A DNA stretch of 64,000 nucleotides from positions 1,643,756 to 1,707,755 of the forward strand of contig JAPMOS010000001.1 of NCBI GenBank assembly GCA_027972325.1, read 5' to 3'. The notes under the pieces were generated by a model that searched no databases, had not been told where the DNA came from, and saw nothing but the letters and a program-made list of their open reading frames with translations. Position numbers and translations under genes: made by a program. Source of the DNA: Paratrimastix pyriformis. Taxonomy: Eukaryota; Preaxostyla; Paratrimastigidae. Positions 1 through 12,055 of this stretch are shown here, in pieces. Every line of letters begins with the position of its first letter. The first letter of the stretch is position 1.

Positions 1-60
1 GAGGGAGAGCATCGGAGCACTCAGCAGCCCTGACAAGCACAGTGAAAATCCCCTCTTAGG

Positions 61-1155
61 TTCGAGGCGCATTCGCTGGCATTCAGGAGGACGGAAGCAA
101 CTGACAGCGAAAAACCGGATCCCCCAATCCGGGGTGGGTACTTCTCCTGCTTCCTGAACATTTGTTCTTCGTCCTTTGGGACACTCTTTGCGGTGACCAT
201 TGGACTTGCCCTCCTTTATTTTGCGGTTGCGGCAGCGTACTGGCATCCTGAGCCGAATCGCTGTGAGATGACATACATGATGGCTAACTATCTCCAAATT
301 GATCTGCCATCCAATGTGACCGAACGTTTCCCGCCATATTATAAACTTGTGCGCTATGTTGAGGGGTTGCCTCCTCGGGGGACGGTCTGTGGGCGAAACA
401 TTTGACTTCGAGTTTGAGAACGAACTCATGTAGTATCGTGAGATGCTGGATGGCTTTCCGATCCTCTTCATCCCAGGAAACGCCGGCTCCGCCAATCAGG
501 TCTGCCCCCGCCTCCTCGCGGACGAGCCCGTCGAGACCGTGGTCGTGGGACGCAGGTCCGGTCATTGGGAGCCGAGTCGTCCCGGATGGAGGGCGTCCCC
601 CTGGTCCGGGACGACCACCTCGGGGCCCTGCCAGACCACCTTGCCCCCCAGCAGGAGCGCCGCTGGGCCAACAAGCTGAACTTCTATGCGGTTGATTTCG
701 ACGAGGAGCTCTCGGCCCTCTCCGGTAGCGTCCTCGAGAGGCAGAGCGCATTCTCGGCCCAGGCTGCCGCCTTCTTGCTCGCCCTCTACGGCCCGCCCCA
801 GCCCACCAATGGCCCTGCCCCCGAGCAGGTCCGTCGTGGCGGCCCTGCGACTGCTGCCATCCCTGATTCGATCTCATTTTTTGTGTGCCCGTTTCCCATG
901 CGGCGGTCCGATGGCAGCCCCGACTCATCGTGGTGGGGCACAGCATGGGTGGCGTTGTTGCCCACTCGCTCGCCATCCACCAGCCGGCCGTGATCCCCCT
1001 CGGGGCCATCCACACCATCGTCGCGCTGGCTGCCCCACTCGCGTCTGCGCCTGCCTCTCGCCTCCACCCTCCAGTCCATCCTCCACTCGACCCCGCCGAT
1101 ATTATCGCACTGGCCCTCTGGCGTGTGCGTGTGTGCGTGTGTGTGCGCGTGTGTG

Positions 1156-1235
<80 letters not shown>

Positions 1236-4200
1236 TGAGTGCGTGAGTGCATGCTTGCGTGAGTGCATGCGTGTGCGTGTGGCCGCCACGTTTTCCAGCC
1301 CAGCTGCTCCCTGTCTTCCCCCACCAGCGCCCCGCCCAATCTGCACGTGCCCTCGGTGCACCGGTTTTACGAGGCTTCCGCCGCGCGGTGGGCCCAGCTG
1401 CGGGGGAGTCAGCCACCCGTCCCGCTGATCTCGGTGGGCGCCGGCGTCAATGACGTCCTCGTCCGCACCGACCTCACAGCGTCCGCTTGCCCTCACCCCA
1501 CCGCATCGCACACGTCTCTTGCGCCGCCGCCAGGGTCACGACCGTCTTTCCGGATGGGGCCCCGCGCGCAGGCTGGCCGATGGATGGGGGCCGCTGCAGG
1601 TGGCCCTGGGCACGTCGGCCCTCCGCGGGGCCGGGATGACCGTCGACCACCAGTGCCTCCTCTGGTGCAACCAGGCCGTGCGCACCCTCTGCCGGGCCCT
1701 GCACGCCCTGGCCGCGGCCCCGCCCCTCGAGACCCGCAGCCAACTGGAGGCCTTCGCGGCTCTCGTGGAAAGGTCGGCCCCTCCGGCCCACCGGCCCCTG
1801 ACGTGGCCATCGCCTCCAACCCGCCGGCCTTCCGTCGATCGCCTCCCCAGCTCAGACACATCCGCCCTCTGTCGTCACCATCTCCTGCCTTCCCCTCCCG
1901 TCCCCTTGCCCGTCCCCTTCGCCTCTTGCCCATCCCGGGCATGGGCCGGCTGGCTGCTGCTCGGGCATGGCAGCCCCTTCCCCTCGAGCTTCTTGGCGAG
2001 CCAGCTCGTGCCGGCCAGCGCGGCCCCGCCCCCAATGGCGAGCGAGCCCCCGGCTCCGCCGCCCCACACGGACGGCGAGGCTCCCGACCGCAGCGTCGCG
2101 CTGCCGGAGGACCCCGCGCAGTGCCGTTCCCTCCGCCTGGCGGGCTGGGGTGCCCGCCGGTCGGGGGTGCTGGTCGTCTCGGTGCGGCGCCCCGGCGCGG
2201 CCGCTGCCGATTGGGGGGCCCTCGACGAGGAGGCCTTCTGTGACTCCATCCGGTCCGGCCTTCGTCTTCGGGTCCCGGGCGGCCCGGCGGCGCCCGAGGG
2301 GGACCCGTGGCCGCTCGTGTGGGCCGCCATCCCTGGCCCGGGCCACGTGACGGGCTTCATGCAGCGCGACGGGCCTGTCCCCGCCCCGCCCCCCTACGGC
2401 TCCGAGAGCCCCGTCTGGGCCCAGGCCCCGCACTGGGCGCCCATCTGCATGGCGCGGGTTGCAATGCCCGACACGGGTCTGCGCTCCCCGGATGGCCCGC
2501 ATGCCCGTCCGGGTCCCAACGCCCTCGACCCGTCTCGGCTTCTTCCCCTCGCGCGGCCCGCTGGCTGCCATCTTCGGGCGACGTTCCCTTTGCGCACATC
2601 CCCTCCCCTGACGTGCTCTTGCACACGCCCCACATTGGTCCCCACGTGGCGGCGCAGCCGAACGCTTGGCGACCTTCTGGGTCCCCTCCGGGCTGCCCCG
2701 GGGGGTGCAAGCCCGCGTCACGGCCCTGCCACCCAGCCCGACCGACACGACCGACACGACCGACCCGACCGACCCGACCTGGGCGGGGGCCCATCCGTAC
2801 GGGCTGGCCCGGGCTGTGCTGGGCCCCCTGGCGGCGCCGCTGAGGCTGACCCGTGGGCACGCCCCCATCATCGAGCTGCGTCTGCCCTCGCCCAGGGCTG
2901 CCGCCCCGGACGGCCACGGCGCGGCAGGAGCCACCACCGGCACGCGACAGCCGGCTGGGGCCGCCTGGTGGCGGGGCCTTTGGGGTGCCTCAGGGGCGGA
3001 CCGGCTCCCTCCACTGGCGGGGACCGCCGGGCCCCTGGGCGACCTGGCGATGCACAGACTGGTGCTGCGTCGCATTTGGCCCCCCGGCGCCCAGGCGGGT
3101 GGCCCTCAGGCTGGGGGCACCTTCGATCCGGTCCTGTTCCAGGTCCGCCGCCATCGCCCCGCCTCGGCCGCCCGGCTGACCCGACCCCGCCTTGGGTGTG
3201 TTGGCGGCGCCCCGGGCAGGCCTCGGCGGGCAGGCCCACCGAGCACCACTGGACCCACTTCGCCCAGCCGGCGCCCGATGATGCCGAGGCGGCCGCCCTC
3301 ATCGGGGCCCCCATGCCGGCTCCCCTCCGCACCGGCACCGGCGCGAACCCGTCCGCCGCCAGGGGCCGGCTCCACGCGCTCTTCCCGGGTCTGCAGGCAA
3401 CCCCGCCCCGCCCCGTGGCTCTCTGCTGCTCCGCTGGGCCATGGGCTCACCACCGTCTGCAGCCCTCCGCAGCCTCGAAGGGTCCCGGGCCCCTCCGCTC
3501 GAGGGGAACCTGACCCGGGCCGGCTGGAAGGCCGTTCCCTGCGAACCCCCGCCCCACGAGCGGCTGGCGACGTACGCCATGCTCGCCGCCAGGCCCCGCC
3601 CCCGCCCTGGGCCCCGCTGGAGCCCAGCCGCACAGGGCTGGTGCCTGGCCGAGCCCCTCCAGGGGCAGGGCGCCTACGACCGGGCGCCCCGCTTCCAGCC
3701 GGCCGCGGACCCGACGGTGGAAGGCCAGGGCGGGGTTGGGCTGCACCCTGGGCCTGCGGGTGGGCGGTCGCTCTTCCTGCTGGTCGACCCGGCCGCCGAG
3801 TACGAGGTCCGCCGGGCATCCCCCCCCCCCCCCCCCCCCCCCCCTCTCTCTCTCTCTCTCCCCTCCCTCCCCCAACACGCCCGCGCCCAGAGAGCTCGAG
3901 GGACGGGAGAAGGCTCGGCTCGGCTCCATCTCGAGCTCCGTCCCCCCGCTAGGCTGTGCTATCGCTGGACCTCTGGGCCTCGCTCAGCGTGGCTGCCCGC
4001 CGCCTGGTGACTGCCGTACCCACGGCCACCCTGGGGGCCGCGCTGGGGGCCTTCGCCTTGACTGTGATCGAGGCCCTCCGCCAGCCGGCCCGCCAGCCGC
4101 CCAGCCGCCGCGGTCTGCTCCGAGCCCCCGGTGGGCGCTGGCTCTTGGGGCGGGCGGGCGGGCGGGCGGGCGGGCGGGCGGGCGGGCGGGCGGGCGGGCG

Positions 4201-5551
4201 GATGACCAAGGGCATGTCTGTCCGCAAGGCGCAGGGGCGGCCTTGCTGGGAGCCCTGGCCTCCTTCGGGCGGCTGTGCCGGTGGGGCCTGGGGGCGGCCG
4301 CGGTGGGCCTGCTGCTGGGAGTGGCCTTGCACGACCCGACGCCTCTCGCCGCCCGGCCCGACGACCCTGCGGCGGCCTCCTCGGCGAGCGCGAGCTTCCT
4401 CGAGCGGGTCACGAGCATCCCCAGCGGGCCCCTCCGCTGGGCGGCGGCCTGGCTCCTCTGGCGGGGCCTTCTGCTGGCCGCCGGGGCTGCGGTCGGCTGG
4501 GCCCTGGCCCTGGCCGTGGCTCTGCTGGGCCTGGCCCCGCTCCGCCTGGCACTCTTCGGATGGTGGTCCGTGCCTGCCCAATGCCCTCCGTTCTTCCGCC
4601 TGCCCCCCCGTTGCCCCGCCGGCGTTCCCACATGCCGCTGTTGTTGTTGCTGGTGATTGGCAGGGTCCCTCCGTTGAGCCGACCGGCGGCCGTGGGCCTT
4701 CTGGCGGGCCTGGGAGGACTCGCCCACCCCCGGGTGCCCCTGCTCCTGAGTGCCCTGGCGGCCCTCCGCACGGCCCCGCAGGGACATGGGCACGCCATCC
4801 AGCGGGCGCCCGCCAAGGAAGGAAGCCGCAGGGCGCTCTTGGGGCGGGCCTGGCTGCCGGTGCCCCTGGTGGTGGGGCTGCTGGTCGCGGCGGCCGCCTT
4901 CGGGGCGCCCGAGTTGGCCGCCGATGGCCGGTCGGCCTGGCTGGCCTTGCAGGCCGCACGCCGCACGGGACGACCCCTGGCGAGTCTCCTCCAGTTGAGG
5001 CCCCTCCGGTCGCCCCTGGCGCCCCTTGGGGGCCTCCTCTGGGCCACGGCTTGGTCCCTGGCCGCTGCCGGGTGGGCCCGTTGCCACGAGAGGCTCCGGG
5101 AGGGCAACCCGCCGCTTCGCCTGACCCCACGCGGCCTCGAGGCCGCCGCAAGCCAGCTGTGGGCCTCGAGGTCAGCAGGCATATCCCATCCCCCCCCCCC
5201 CCCCCCCCCCCCTTTTTTTTTTTTTTTTTTTTTGTTGTTCACCATCTCAATGGCCCTGTCCTCGATTCTCAACGATGCGCTGCTGTGGGCATGGGTGGCA
5301 GGCTGGCCATGCTGGCCATGTTTGCAGGCGCCGGCCTCCTGGCGTGGCCTCAAGCCGTCCACCGACTGTGGAGGGTGGGCCTCCTCGCGGTGGCGGCTGG
5401 TTTGGGGCTGGTGCTGCTTGAGCCACCACAGATGGCCGCCCCTCAGTCCCCGAGCATCCACAGGAGCCGGTGGGGCGCCATCGCCACCGTCGGAGTAGAG
5501 GGCGCAGCCATGTGTTGTTCGCCTGGAATTCGAGAGTTTTTGCTTCCTTGA
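61..5551 (+). CDS. PGAP1: GPI inositol-deacylase, PGAP1/Bst1-like (5' end missing)
   Basis: PGAP1 removes the inositol acyl chain from newly made GPI anchors in the ER membrane. The first readable exon gives a hydrophobic helix (FAVTIGLALLYFAVAAAY) followed by RCEMTYM, which matches the PGAP1 N-terminus. Next come FPILFIPGNAGSANQ, an intron of about 50 nt, and VRSLGAESSR, then NFYAVDFDEELSAL. The lipase motif VVGHSMGGVV, with the nucleophile Ser, lies at 930-959. Downstream are a VPLISVGAG segment and DHQCLLWCNQAV, both typical of the family. The 3' half (3950-5500) encodes several Leu/Ala-rich membrane segments, as expected for the C-terminal half. No in-frame ATG precedes the first exon: the frame is open only back to a TGA at 43-45, with a possible splice acceptor near 60. 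The true start therefore lies upstream of the window or in a missed exon. Introns carry GTGC, poly-C, GGGC and C/T repeats. The family call is firm, but exon edges after 1500 are approximate. Confidence 0.85.
1121..1280. repeat. (GTGC)n / GT-rich microsatellite in a PGAP1 intron
   Basis: GT-rich start, then about 18 uninterrupted GTGC units and a degenerate tail with GTGA. It lies between the lipase-motif exon and the next family-specific exon, so it is intronic. It creates false Arg-Thr-His or Cys-Val reading frames on both strands. Confidence 0.9.
3820..3862. repeat. Poly-C tract followed by (CT)n, intron
   Basis: About two dozen consecutive C, then CT repeats, within the 3' half of the PGAP1 gene. 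Its pyrimidine content could serve as part of a splice acceptor tract on the coding strand. Confidence 0.85.
4146..4202. repeat. (GGGC)n microsatellite
   Basis: About 14 GGGC tetramers, open in several frames as Gly-Arg-Ala. Most likely intronic, between two membrane-segment exons of the PGAP1 gene. Confidence 0.85.
5188..5233. repeat. Poly-C then poly-T tract, intron
   Basis: About 22 C followed by about 21 T, upstream of the last PGAP1 exons. On the coding strand it forms a very long polypyrimidine tract. Confidence 0.85.
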
Positions 5552-5641
5552 TGGGTTGAGCCACCAAAGCGGGGGGGGGGGGGGGGGGGATGTACACCGG
5601 AGAACTGCAGAAAAGCATCCACAAACGAGCGGGGAATCTGG

Positions 5642-7164
5642 CTATTCGAGGGGCATGGCAGCGCGCTCCTCGTCCTCAGCCTTCTTGGCGGGCGCAGGAA
5701 CGGCTGCAGGGGCGACTGGGGCGGCCTCGTGGAGCTCGATGAACTCGCGAAGAACCACTGGGGGGGGGGAGGGGGAGGGAGGAGGAGGAGGAGGAGAGAT
5801 TTCAGGGCCAGGCGTCCACAGGGAGGCAGCTCCAGACCGGTATTCTTCAGGGGCATCTGGAAACGCATCGGGTGGAGGCGAGTGTTGGGGGTGTCCATGT
5901 TGCGCAGAATCTGTGCAGGTTTGTCTGCAGGAGCGAGTTGGATGGGTGGGTGAGTCGTGTCGGCACAGGGGAGGAGGAGCGGCAGACTTCTCTCGATGAT
6001 GGTGATGTCCACGTTGCTGCCCGAGCCCTCGTCGTTGAAGATGCCCGCCAGGACGGCATCATGGACAAGATCTTTGCACTGATCCAGCTGGGGCAAGATG
6101 GGCAAGGGTGAGCCGAGATTCGTGTGGAGGAACACGAACAGACCGTCAAATCGTGCGAGTAGCGGGACTCGAACATGGACATGGCAGCCATCGACCCGGA
6201 GCCCATTGTCACATAGTCGAGCGAATCTACGCAGGCTCGTTCAGCAACGAGGTCGTGTCCCGAAACAGACCTGTGGACCCGTGGGGCCACACCTGGTAAA
6301 TGTGGGGCCCAGTAAAATCGACGCCGCCCAAGACCAGGGCAGCAGAAACGTAACCCTGATACCTACACCGAGAAGTTGAGTGAAAGAGAGATGACGACAC
6401 AGACGGGAAAAGGTGTCGCTTTAGGAGAACGCAAGCCACATCGACACGTGATTGCCGGCCCGAGTTGAGACGAAGAAGTTTGAGATTGCTCGAGATGAGC
6501 TCTGTGTGCGCGTGCAGGTGCGGGTGTATGGGAGGGAGAGGGCGTTGAGTTGGAGAAGTTTGTCAGACGAGCACAGGCCCCAACGAGGGGTGGAACAAAG
6601 GTCCTCGGGAAGTCAGTCTCTCAAGACAGACGGGTGACATGTTCCGTGTCAGCAGCAGTCCCAGCACCGCAACAGTAAATGTTAGGTGCTATAAAACCGA
6701 AGAATTAACGATCTGCTTGTTCGCGAAAGGAGACCGGACCAAGATAGTGAATCTTCGAACAATTCTTATCGGCAATGATGGCCTCAGAGGTGGCGCGAGT
6801 ATCCGCGCCCAAAACCACGCATCCTTCGCGCTGGGTTCCAATAGAAAAATATTGGATTTTCGCAAAGCGCGGGGAAACCAGACATGACAGATCAAGCCAC
6901 AGATGGTGGTGCCCGTCTTCTTCGCCTTCGGAAGCACCTTTTGATCGGCTGGTTGAAGCTTCCTAAGGAGGGAGAAAATGATCGAGCGGTTCGGGGGAAA
7001 AGAAAAACGAACAGAGACGCCATATTCTGGTGGCTATGACGGTGGTGATGTCGAGCTTGACCGGAAAACACTTCCGGGTGCGGCGAGTGAAAGCAAAACC
7101 CGTCTGGGTCGGATGGTTTAGGAGGAGCTGGTGCATACCGCGACTCACCGTTGGCTCCGACCAT
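5642..7164 (-). CDS. PSMB7: 20S proteasome subunit beta type 2 (beta2, PSMB7-like)
   Basis: This is the catalytic beta2 (trypsin-like) subunit of the 20S core. Exon 1 (7164-7139) reads MVGANGESR and ends at a GTATGC donor. Exon 2 starts at 6962 with [17 protein letters not shown] and runs into the mature N-terminus TTICGLI, which supplies the catalytic Thr1. The next exon has [20 protein letters not shown], carrying the Asp17 and Lys33 equivalents. Further exons give [53 protein letters not shown] and [14 protein letters not shown], all beta2 signatures. The last exon ends in [10 protein letters not shown], an Ala/Pro stretch, and EERAAMPLE before TAG at 5642. The prosegment is short, about 25 residues. 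Introns carry a poly-G tract (5761-5790). The gene is convergent with PGAP1 (90 nt apart) and divergent from RanBP1. Confidence is high. Confidence 0.95.
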
Positions 7165-7370
7165 GCAACCCCATCAACACGACATCATCGCATCAAAACA
7201 TTCCTGGTTGCCCTTATCACAAAATCCTGTTCTTCTGGCCTTCGCAAAAAGTACGCAACAAATTGGGCCACATTTAATCATTTGTCCAGCCTCTTCTCCA
7301 CCCGCAAATCTGATCGGATTTTAAAAAAACAGACAGTTCTCACTCCGCGGAGAAACACCCCAGTGCAAGC
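7165..7370. promoter_or_regulatory. Divergent promoter between proteasome beta2 and RanBP1
   Basis: A 206-nt AT-richer gap separates two head-to-head start codons (CAT at 7162 and ATG at 7371), so it must hold both promoters. No TATA box or named site is convincing. Confidence 0.6.
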
Positions 7371-8240
7371 ATGAGCGAACCCCAGCAGGAAGGCCAGGAG
7401 GAGCAGGTTGAGTCGCACGATCCCCACTATGATCCTATCATTTCTCTTCCGCTCGTGGCCGTCGCCTCCGGCGAAGAGGAGGAGGAAACCCTTCTGAAGC
7501 TGTCTGTCGTCATCGTTCACTTTCGGTATATATGAGTTCTTTGTCGCCTTCTCTTTGCGCCCCCGGCCTTTTATCGTCCCACGATTGAATACAGCCGCGC
7601 GAAGCTGCTCCGGCTCGATAAGTCTCAGGCTCAAGCTGAGTGGAAGGAGCGTGGGATCGGCGATATCAAGTTCCTGCGTCACCGTCAGACCGGGAAGATT
7701 CGCCTTCTCATGCGTCGTGACAAGACCCTGAAGATTTGCTGCAACCATTTCTGTCTGTGGCCATTCTGTTCAATTAGCCACTCACTCCAGCTTTCACGTG
7801 CCCCCAGTCCATCCTCAAATGAAGCTGCAACCCAACGTGGGCAGCGATAAGTCTTGGATTTGGGGTGCTCAGGATTTTGCGGATGAGGAGGTCTGTGACG
7901 CGACTTTTCTTTTTTTCTCACAAAAAAGTTCTTTTTTATTAGGTGAAGAGCGAAATTTTCTGTGTTAAGTTCACTGCCCCTCAATGTCTGTGCTGCTGAA
8001 CGTCCTCTTCTCACATTGACCACGTCCTACCCTTCAACCTATATAGTTGCTCAGCAGTTCAAGGAAGTTTTCGAGAAGGCTATTCGGGGCGAGACCATTG
8101 AGGCCATCCCTGATGCCACTCCCGCTCCCGCTGCCCCCGCACCTGCTCCCGCTGCCACTTCGACTGCTGCTCATGAAACTCCTGAGGCCCCCGCCGCCGC
8201 TCCTGCTGCCTCTGCCGAGGAGAAGAAAGAGGAGCACTGA
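7371..8240 (+). CDS. RANBP1: Ran-binding protein 1 (RanBP1 domain protein)
   Basis: RanBP1 binds Ran-GTP in the cytoplasm and, with RanGAP, disassembles exported transport complexes. The start [12 protein letters not shown] is followed by an acidic segment and the domain entry [19 protein letters not shown]. Splicing at GTCTGTCG and then CAG gives [14 protein letters not shown], the expected domain core. Then come [32 protein letters not shown], a third segment with [19 protein letters not shown], and [10 protein letters not shown]. The last exon reads [14 protein letters not shown], followed by an Ala/Pro-rich tail ending EEKKEEH. Length (about 210 residues) and order fit a single-domain RanBP1. 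It is divergent from proteasome beta2 and convergent with transketolase. Confidence is high. Confidence 0.95.
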
Positions 8241-8596
8241 GGAAACTGATCTTTGCACCCTGTTTGTTCGGATTCTTTCGGGATGTGTACCTCCCCCAAC
8301 TTGTCCCTCTTCTGCCTCTCGTTTGGAACGAGAAAGTGGGACACTGCTGGGTCGGCACACTTTGCTGGCCATGAGATCCGGCGGTGGCAGTCTCAATCAC
8401 CCGGGACTGCAGCCCCGTTGTGCCTGTTCGGTCCCTCCCGATCGATGCGATGATATTCTGTTTTTCTGTGTGATGATGCCAAAGAAGCGCTTGTCGAGAG
8501 AAGCCCTGTTGTTGTGGTCGGGTGCCCGAGCGGAGGACGGCGGGGGAGGGTCTGCGAGCTTAAATCGTTCGGGTCCTTTCCTGTCAGGAAATTTAC
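8241..8596. other. Convergent intergenic region RanBP1 / transketolase
   Basis: Between the TGA of RanBP1 and the minus-strand stop of transketolase. It should hold both 3' UTRs. No gene, RNA or mobile-element signature is visible. Confidence 0.6.
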
Positions 8597-11500
8597 TTAG
8601 TCCAGGAGGGTGGCGGTCACGAAGGGCAGCTGGGGCAGGGGCTGCTCGTGGAAGAGCTGCGCCAGACGGGCGGCCTTCTGGGCGATCTTGGGGGCGGTCA
8701 GGCCGAAGTGGTCGTAGACCTGCTCGGCGGGGGCGCTCAGGCCGAAGGTGTCCACACCCAGCTGGCAGTGCGAGTACAGGCACCAGGGGGCCGTCAGACC
8801 CGCCTCGACCGAGAGGACGGGCGCTCCGCCAAGCAGCGCCTGCTTGTAGGCCATGGGCTGGCGGCGGAAGAGCTCCAGGCAGGGGGCCGAGACAACCCGA
8901 ATCTGTCGGCCACGCGCGCGGGGAAGGACCGAGGGAGGCGGTGAGAAAGGGACGAGAAAGCGGGGAGCGAACGAGACGGGGAGGGGTGGAAGGAGGGGCC
9001 CGCGAGGCGCGCAGACCTTGAGGTTGGGCAGGGCGGCAGCGGCCTCGACGCAGGGGGTGACCTCGGTGCCCGTGGCGATGAGGATCAGATCGGCCTTCTC
9101 GCCCGCGGCGGGGCCGGCGATGGCGTAGGCGCCCCGGGCCACGCCCTCGACCGAGGTGGCCGCCTGGCAGGTGACGTTCTGCCGGGAGAGGACGATGGCC
9201 GTGGGGCCGTGGTGTTCCAAGGCGGCCGCGTAGGCGCCGGAGGTCTCGTTGCCGTCGGCGGGCCGGACGACGAGCATGTTGGGCAGGGCCCGCAGCTGGG
9301 TCAGCACCTCGACGGGCTGGTGGGTGGGCCCGTCCTCGCCAACGCCGATCGAGTCGTGCGTCAGCACGTAGATCGCCCGGGCGTGGGACAGGGCCGCCAC
9401 GCGCATGGCGCCCATGGCGTAGCTGCAGGCCGCGGCACGGGGGGGCGAGCGATGAGCATGAGGACCCAAACGACGCGCCCGGGACCGGGAGTCACAGGGC
9501 GGGCGGAGGCGCGCACGGACCCCGAGAAGACGAAGAAGGTGGCACCGAAGGGGATCAGGCCGGCGCCGTAGTGGGCCATGCCGTTGAGGATGGCCACCAT
9601 CGCTGGCCCACCCGGAGAACACGGGGCAGAGGCACCCACGTCAGAGAGGATCATGTGAGCGGACCGGGCTCCCCGCGGGGAGGGGAGAGGGCGGGCCGTG
9701 GAGGGCGGGCCGTGGAGGGCGGGCCGTGGAGGGCGGGCCGTGGAGGCGGACCGTGCTCGCGGATGCCGAAACGGAGGTTGCGGCCCTCGTAGTGACCCTT
9801 CTGGAAGTCAGTGCTGCACTTGAGGTAGTTGCAGGTGGAGGGCGTCACATCGCACGAGCCGCCCAGCAGCTCGGGGAGGGCGGGAGCGAGGGCGTTCAGG
9901 ACGGCCTCGGAAAGCTTCCTGCGGACCGGCGGGTGCGGCGTGAGCTCGGGGCGAAATGGACGGAGCAGGCGGGGGAGGGGCGCCGGGCAGGAGGGCGGGG
10001 GGCCGACCGAGTGGCCTCCTTTTTGCCGGCCGGGAAGGTCGGCAGGGCGGCGCGCCAGTTGGCGGGCAGCTGGCCGCTGGTGAGGCGCTCGAGCTCAGCA
10101 GCCTGCAGCCCCAGCAGAGGCGACCGGCACACGAGCCCACGGAAACCAGCCACGAAGCCAGCACCCGAGGGAACGAATGAGGCCGGGGCGGGCAGAGGAT
10201 GGGGGCGGGGCTGCATGGGGACACGGCAAGGGCCGGACCTCGGCCGGGTAGGCGGCGCGGTAGCGCTGCATGAGGGCGTCCCACTGCTGGTTGGAGCGGA
10301 TGCCGGCCTGCTTGACGGCCTCGTAGTACTGGGCCACCTGCGCGTGCCGTGCCCCATGTCCATGCCCATGCCCATGCCGGGTCAGCGCGGGCCCGGACCG
10401 AGGGGGGCAGGCGGACCTCGGCGGGGACCTGGAACTTCTTGGCGGCGTCCAGGCCGAAGCGGGTCTTGAGCTGGGCAATATCCTCCTCGCCCAGGGGGCT
10501 CCCGTGGACCTTGTGGGTGCCGGCGTTCTTCGAGCCATACCCGATGACCGTCCTGGAGAGTGTCCACGGGTGAGACCGCGCCGGAGAGGGGACCGGCCAC
10601 AGACGAGACGCGGATCAGGGTGGGCCGATCGGTCACCTGCTTGGCCGCCTCGACGGCCCGCTGGATGGCGTCGTGGTCCTCGCTGCCTGGCGCGCCCCAA
10701 GCACCAACCGGGCAGGGAGAAGAGCCGGGGTTTGGCCAAGCGCTCGGCGCCTCATCCACCCAACCCCACAACTTGCCACTCATCGAGCCCTCGATCCTAG
10801 CCCGAGGCCCAGCCCGAGGCCCAGCAGCCGGGGGCAGAGCAGACCGTTGGCGACGGCCATGGTGTTCCAGCCGTAGGCCTCGAAGCGCTTCAGCACGTCC
10901 TCCGTGAAGGAGATCGTGGTGGGCCCATCGATGGTGATGTGGTTGTCGTCCCAGAGGACGATCAGGTTGCCCAGGCCCAGATGGCCCGCCAGCGAGGCCG
11001 CCTCGGCCGAGACGCCCTCCTCGAGACACCCGTCGCCGCAGAAGACGAAGACGTGGTGGTCGACGGGCTTCACGTCGGCCTTGTTGAACCGGGCGGCAAG
11101 GTGGCGCGAGGCCATGGCCATACCGACAGCGTTGCTGATACCTAAGCTCGCCGCCAGACCAGAAGTGCCCACTGAGAGGGGCGGGGTGATGGCATGGGGG
11201 ACAGACCCTGGCCCAGAGGACCAGTGGTAACCTCAACGCCGGGAACCAGGTTGTTTTCGGGATGTCCTGCGAGGCTGCAAACCGGTTTAGAAAAGCCAAA
11301 AAATTGTGACCGAGTCCGGACCGGCTATTCAGGGCACGGAAAGTGCTGAGCTCCTCGGCACGAATACCATAACCAGAAAGATAGAGCATGGTGTAGAGAA
11401 GGGAGCTGGCGTGGCCGTTGCTCAAAATAAAACGATCACGGTTGAGCTACCAGCCAAAAAATGGAAATGAAAGTTGTGATAAGAAGAAAAGAAAAAGCAA

Positions 11501-11710
11501 ACCCAATGGGGATTCTCGGGATTAAAGTGCATCACCTTAGAGAAGAGGACATGCGCCATGGCGGCCATACCGAGGGGGGCGCCTATTCAGCAGATGTGGA
11601 TACCTGGCGATGGGGGGCTGGGGAATTTACAAACCAGGGTGTCCACTGTTGGGCTTCTGGACAATATCGGCGCAGAGGCAGCGGATGGTGGCAGTGGCAA
11701 GGTTATCCAT
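8597..11710 (-). CDS. TKT: Transketolase
   Basis: This thiamine-diphosphate enzyme moves two-carbon ketol units in the pentose phosphate pathway. The first Met with family homology is at 11710: [18 protein letters not shown], then KPNSGHPG. Later exons give [20 protein letters not shown], the TPP/Mg motif [20 protein letters not shown] near 11030, [17 protein letters not shown] and [10 protein letters not shown]. Next come [19 protein letters not shown] and a [14 protein letters not shown]-type segment. The pyrimidine-binding part includes [18 protein letters not shown] and [17 protein letters not shown]. The C-terminal domain includes [15 protein letters not shown] and SVEAGL, ending FVTATLLD. 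Introns carry GC-rich minisatellites, for example at 9690-9748. The reading frame remains open upstream of 11710 but has no ATG, so a targeting peptide is not supported. Confidence is high. Confidence 0.95.
9690..9748. repeat. 15-bp minisatellite (GGGCGGGCCGTGGAG)n, intron
   Basis: About four near-identical tandem units inside a transketolase intron. Confidence 0.85.
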
Positions 11711-12055
11711 ACTCAAAGTCCTCGAGTCGGGAAAAAATGCACGGGGTACCGTCAGCTGTGCCGGGCTTGGCACCTTTCCGGCCTTCTCAGCGCGACTGTT
11801 TCGGGTGCGACGAAAAAAGCCCATCATTAAAAGGCGGGAGGATTTCAACCATCTTCTAGATGCCACGAAGCCCCGGGTTTCTCAGAAAAAGGCAAATGTG
11901 CGTGAAGTAGCGCTACAAGCGATATTCGTGGGGGAAAGAAACACTAATAACAACGAGGGTGGTGGGAGGAGGGAGAGAAAAAAGGAGGGAGGGAGAAAAA
12001 AGCATCCATTCTCGGTGTGCAACACCCGAATGAATCAAAAGGGCACGCACAACAT
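11711..12055. other. Intergenic region transketolase 5' / Ras 3'
   Basis: About 345 nt, AT-richer than the flanking coding sequence, with a GGGAGGGAGAAAAA purine run near 11960-12000. It should hold the Ras 3' UTR and the transketolase promoter. No further gene is supported. Confidence 0.6.

Noticed and set aside
1140-1240. Long open frames of Arg-Thr-His or Cys-Val repeats
   Set aside because: Created by the GTGC microsatellite being open in every frame; it lies in an intron between PGAP1 exons.
11711-11866. N-terminal extension of transketolase resembling a targeting peptide
   Set aside because: The in-frame stretch has no ATG (it begins with GTG), and family homology starts at the ATG at 11710.
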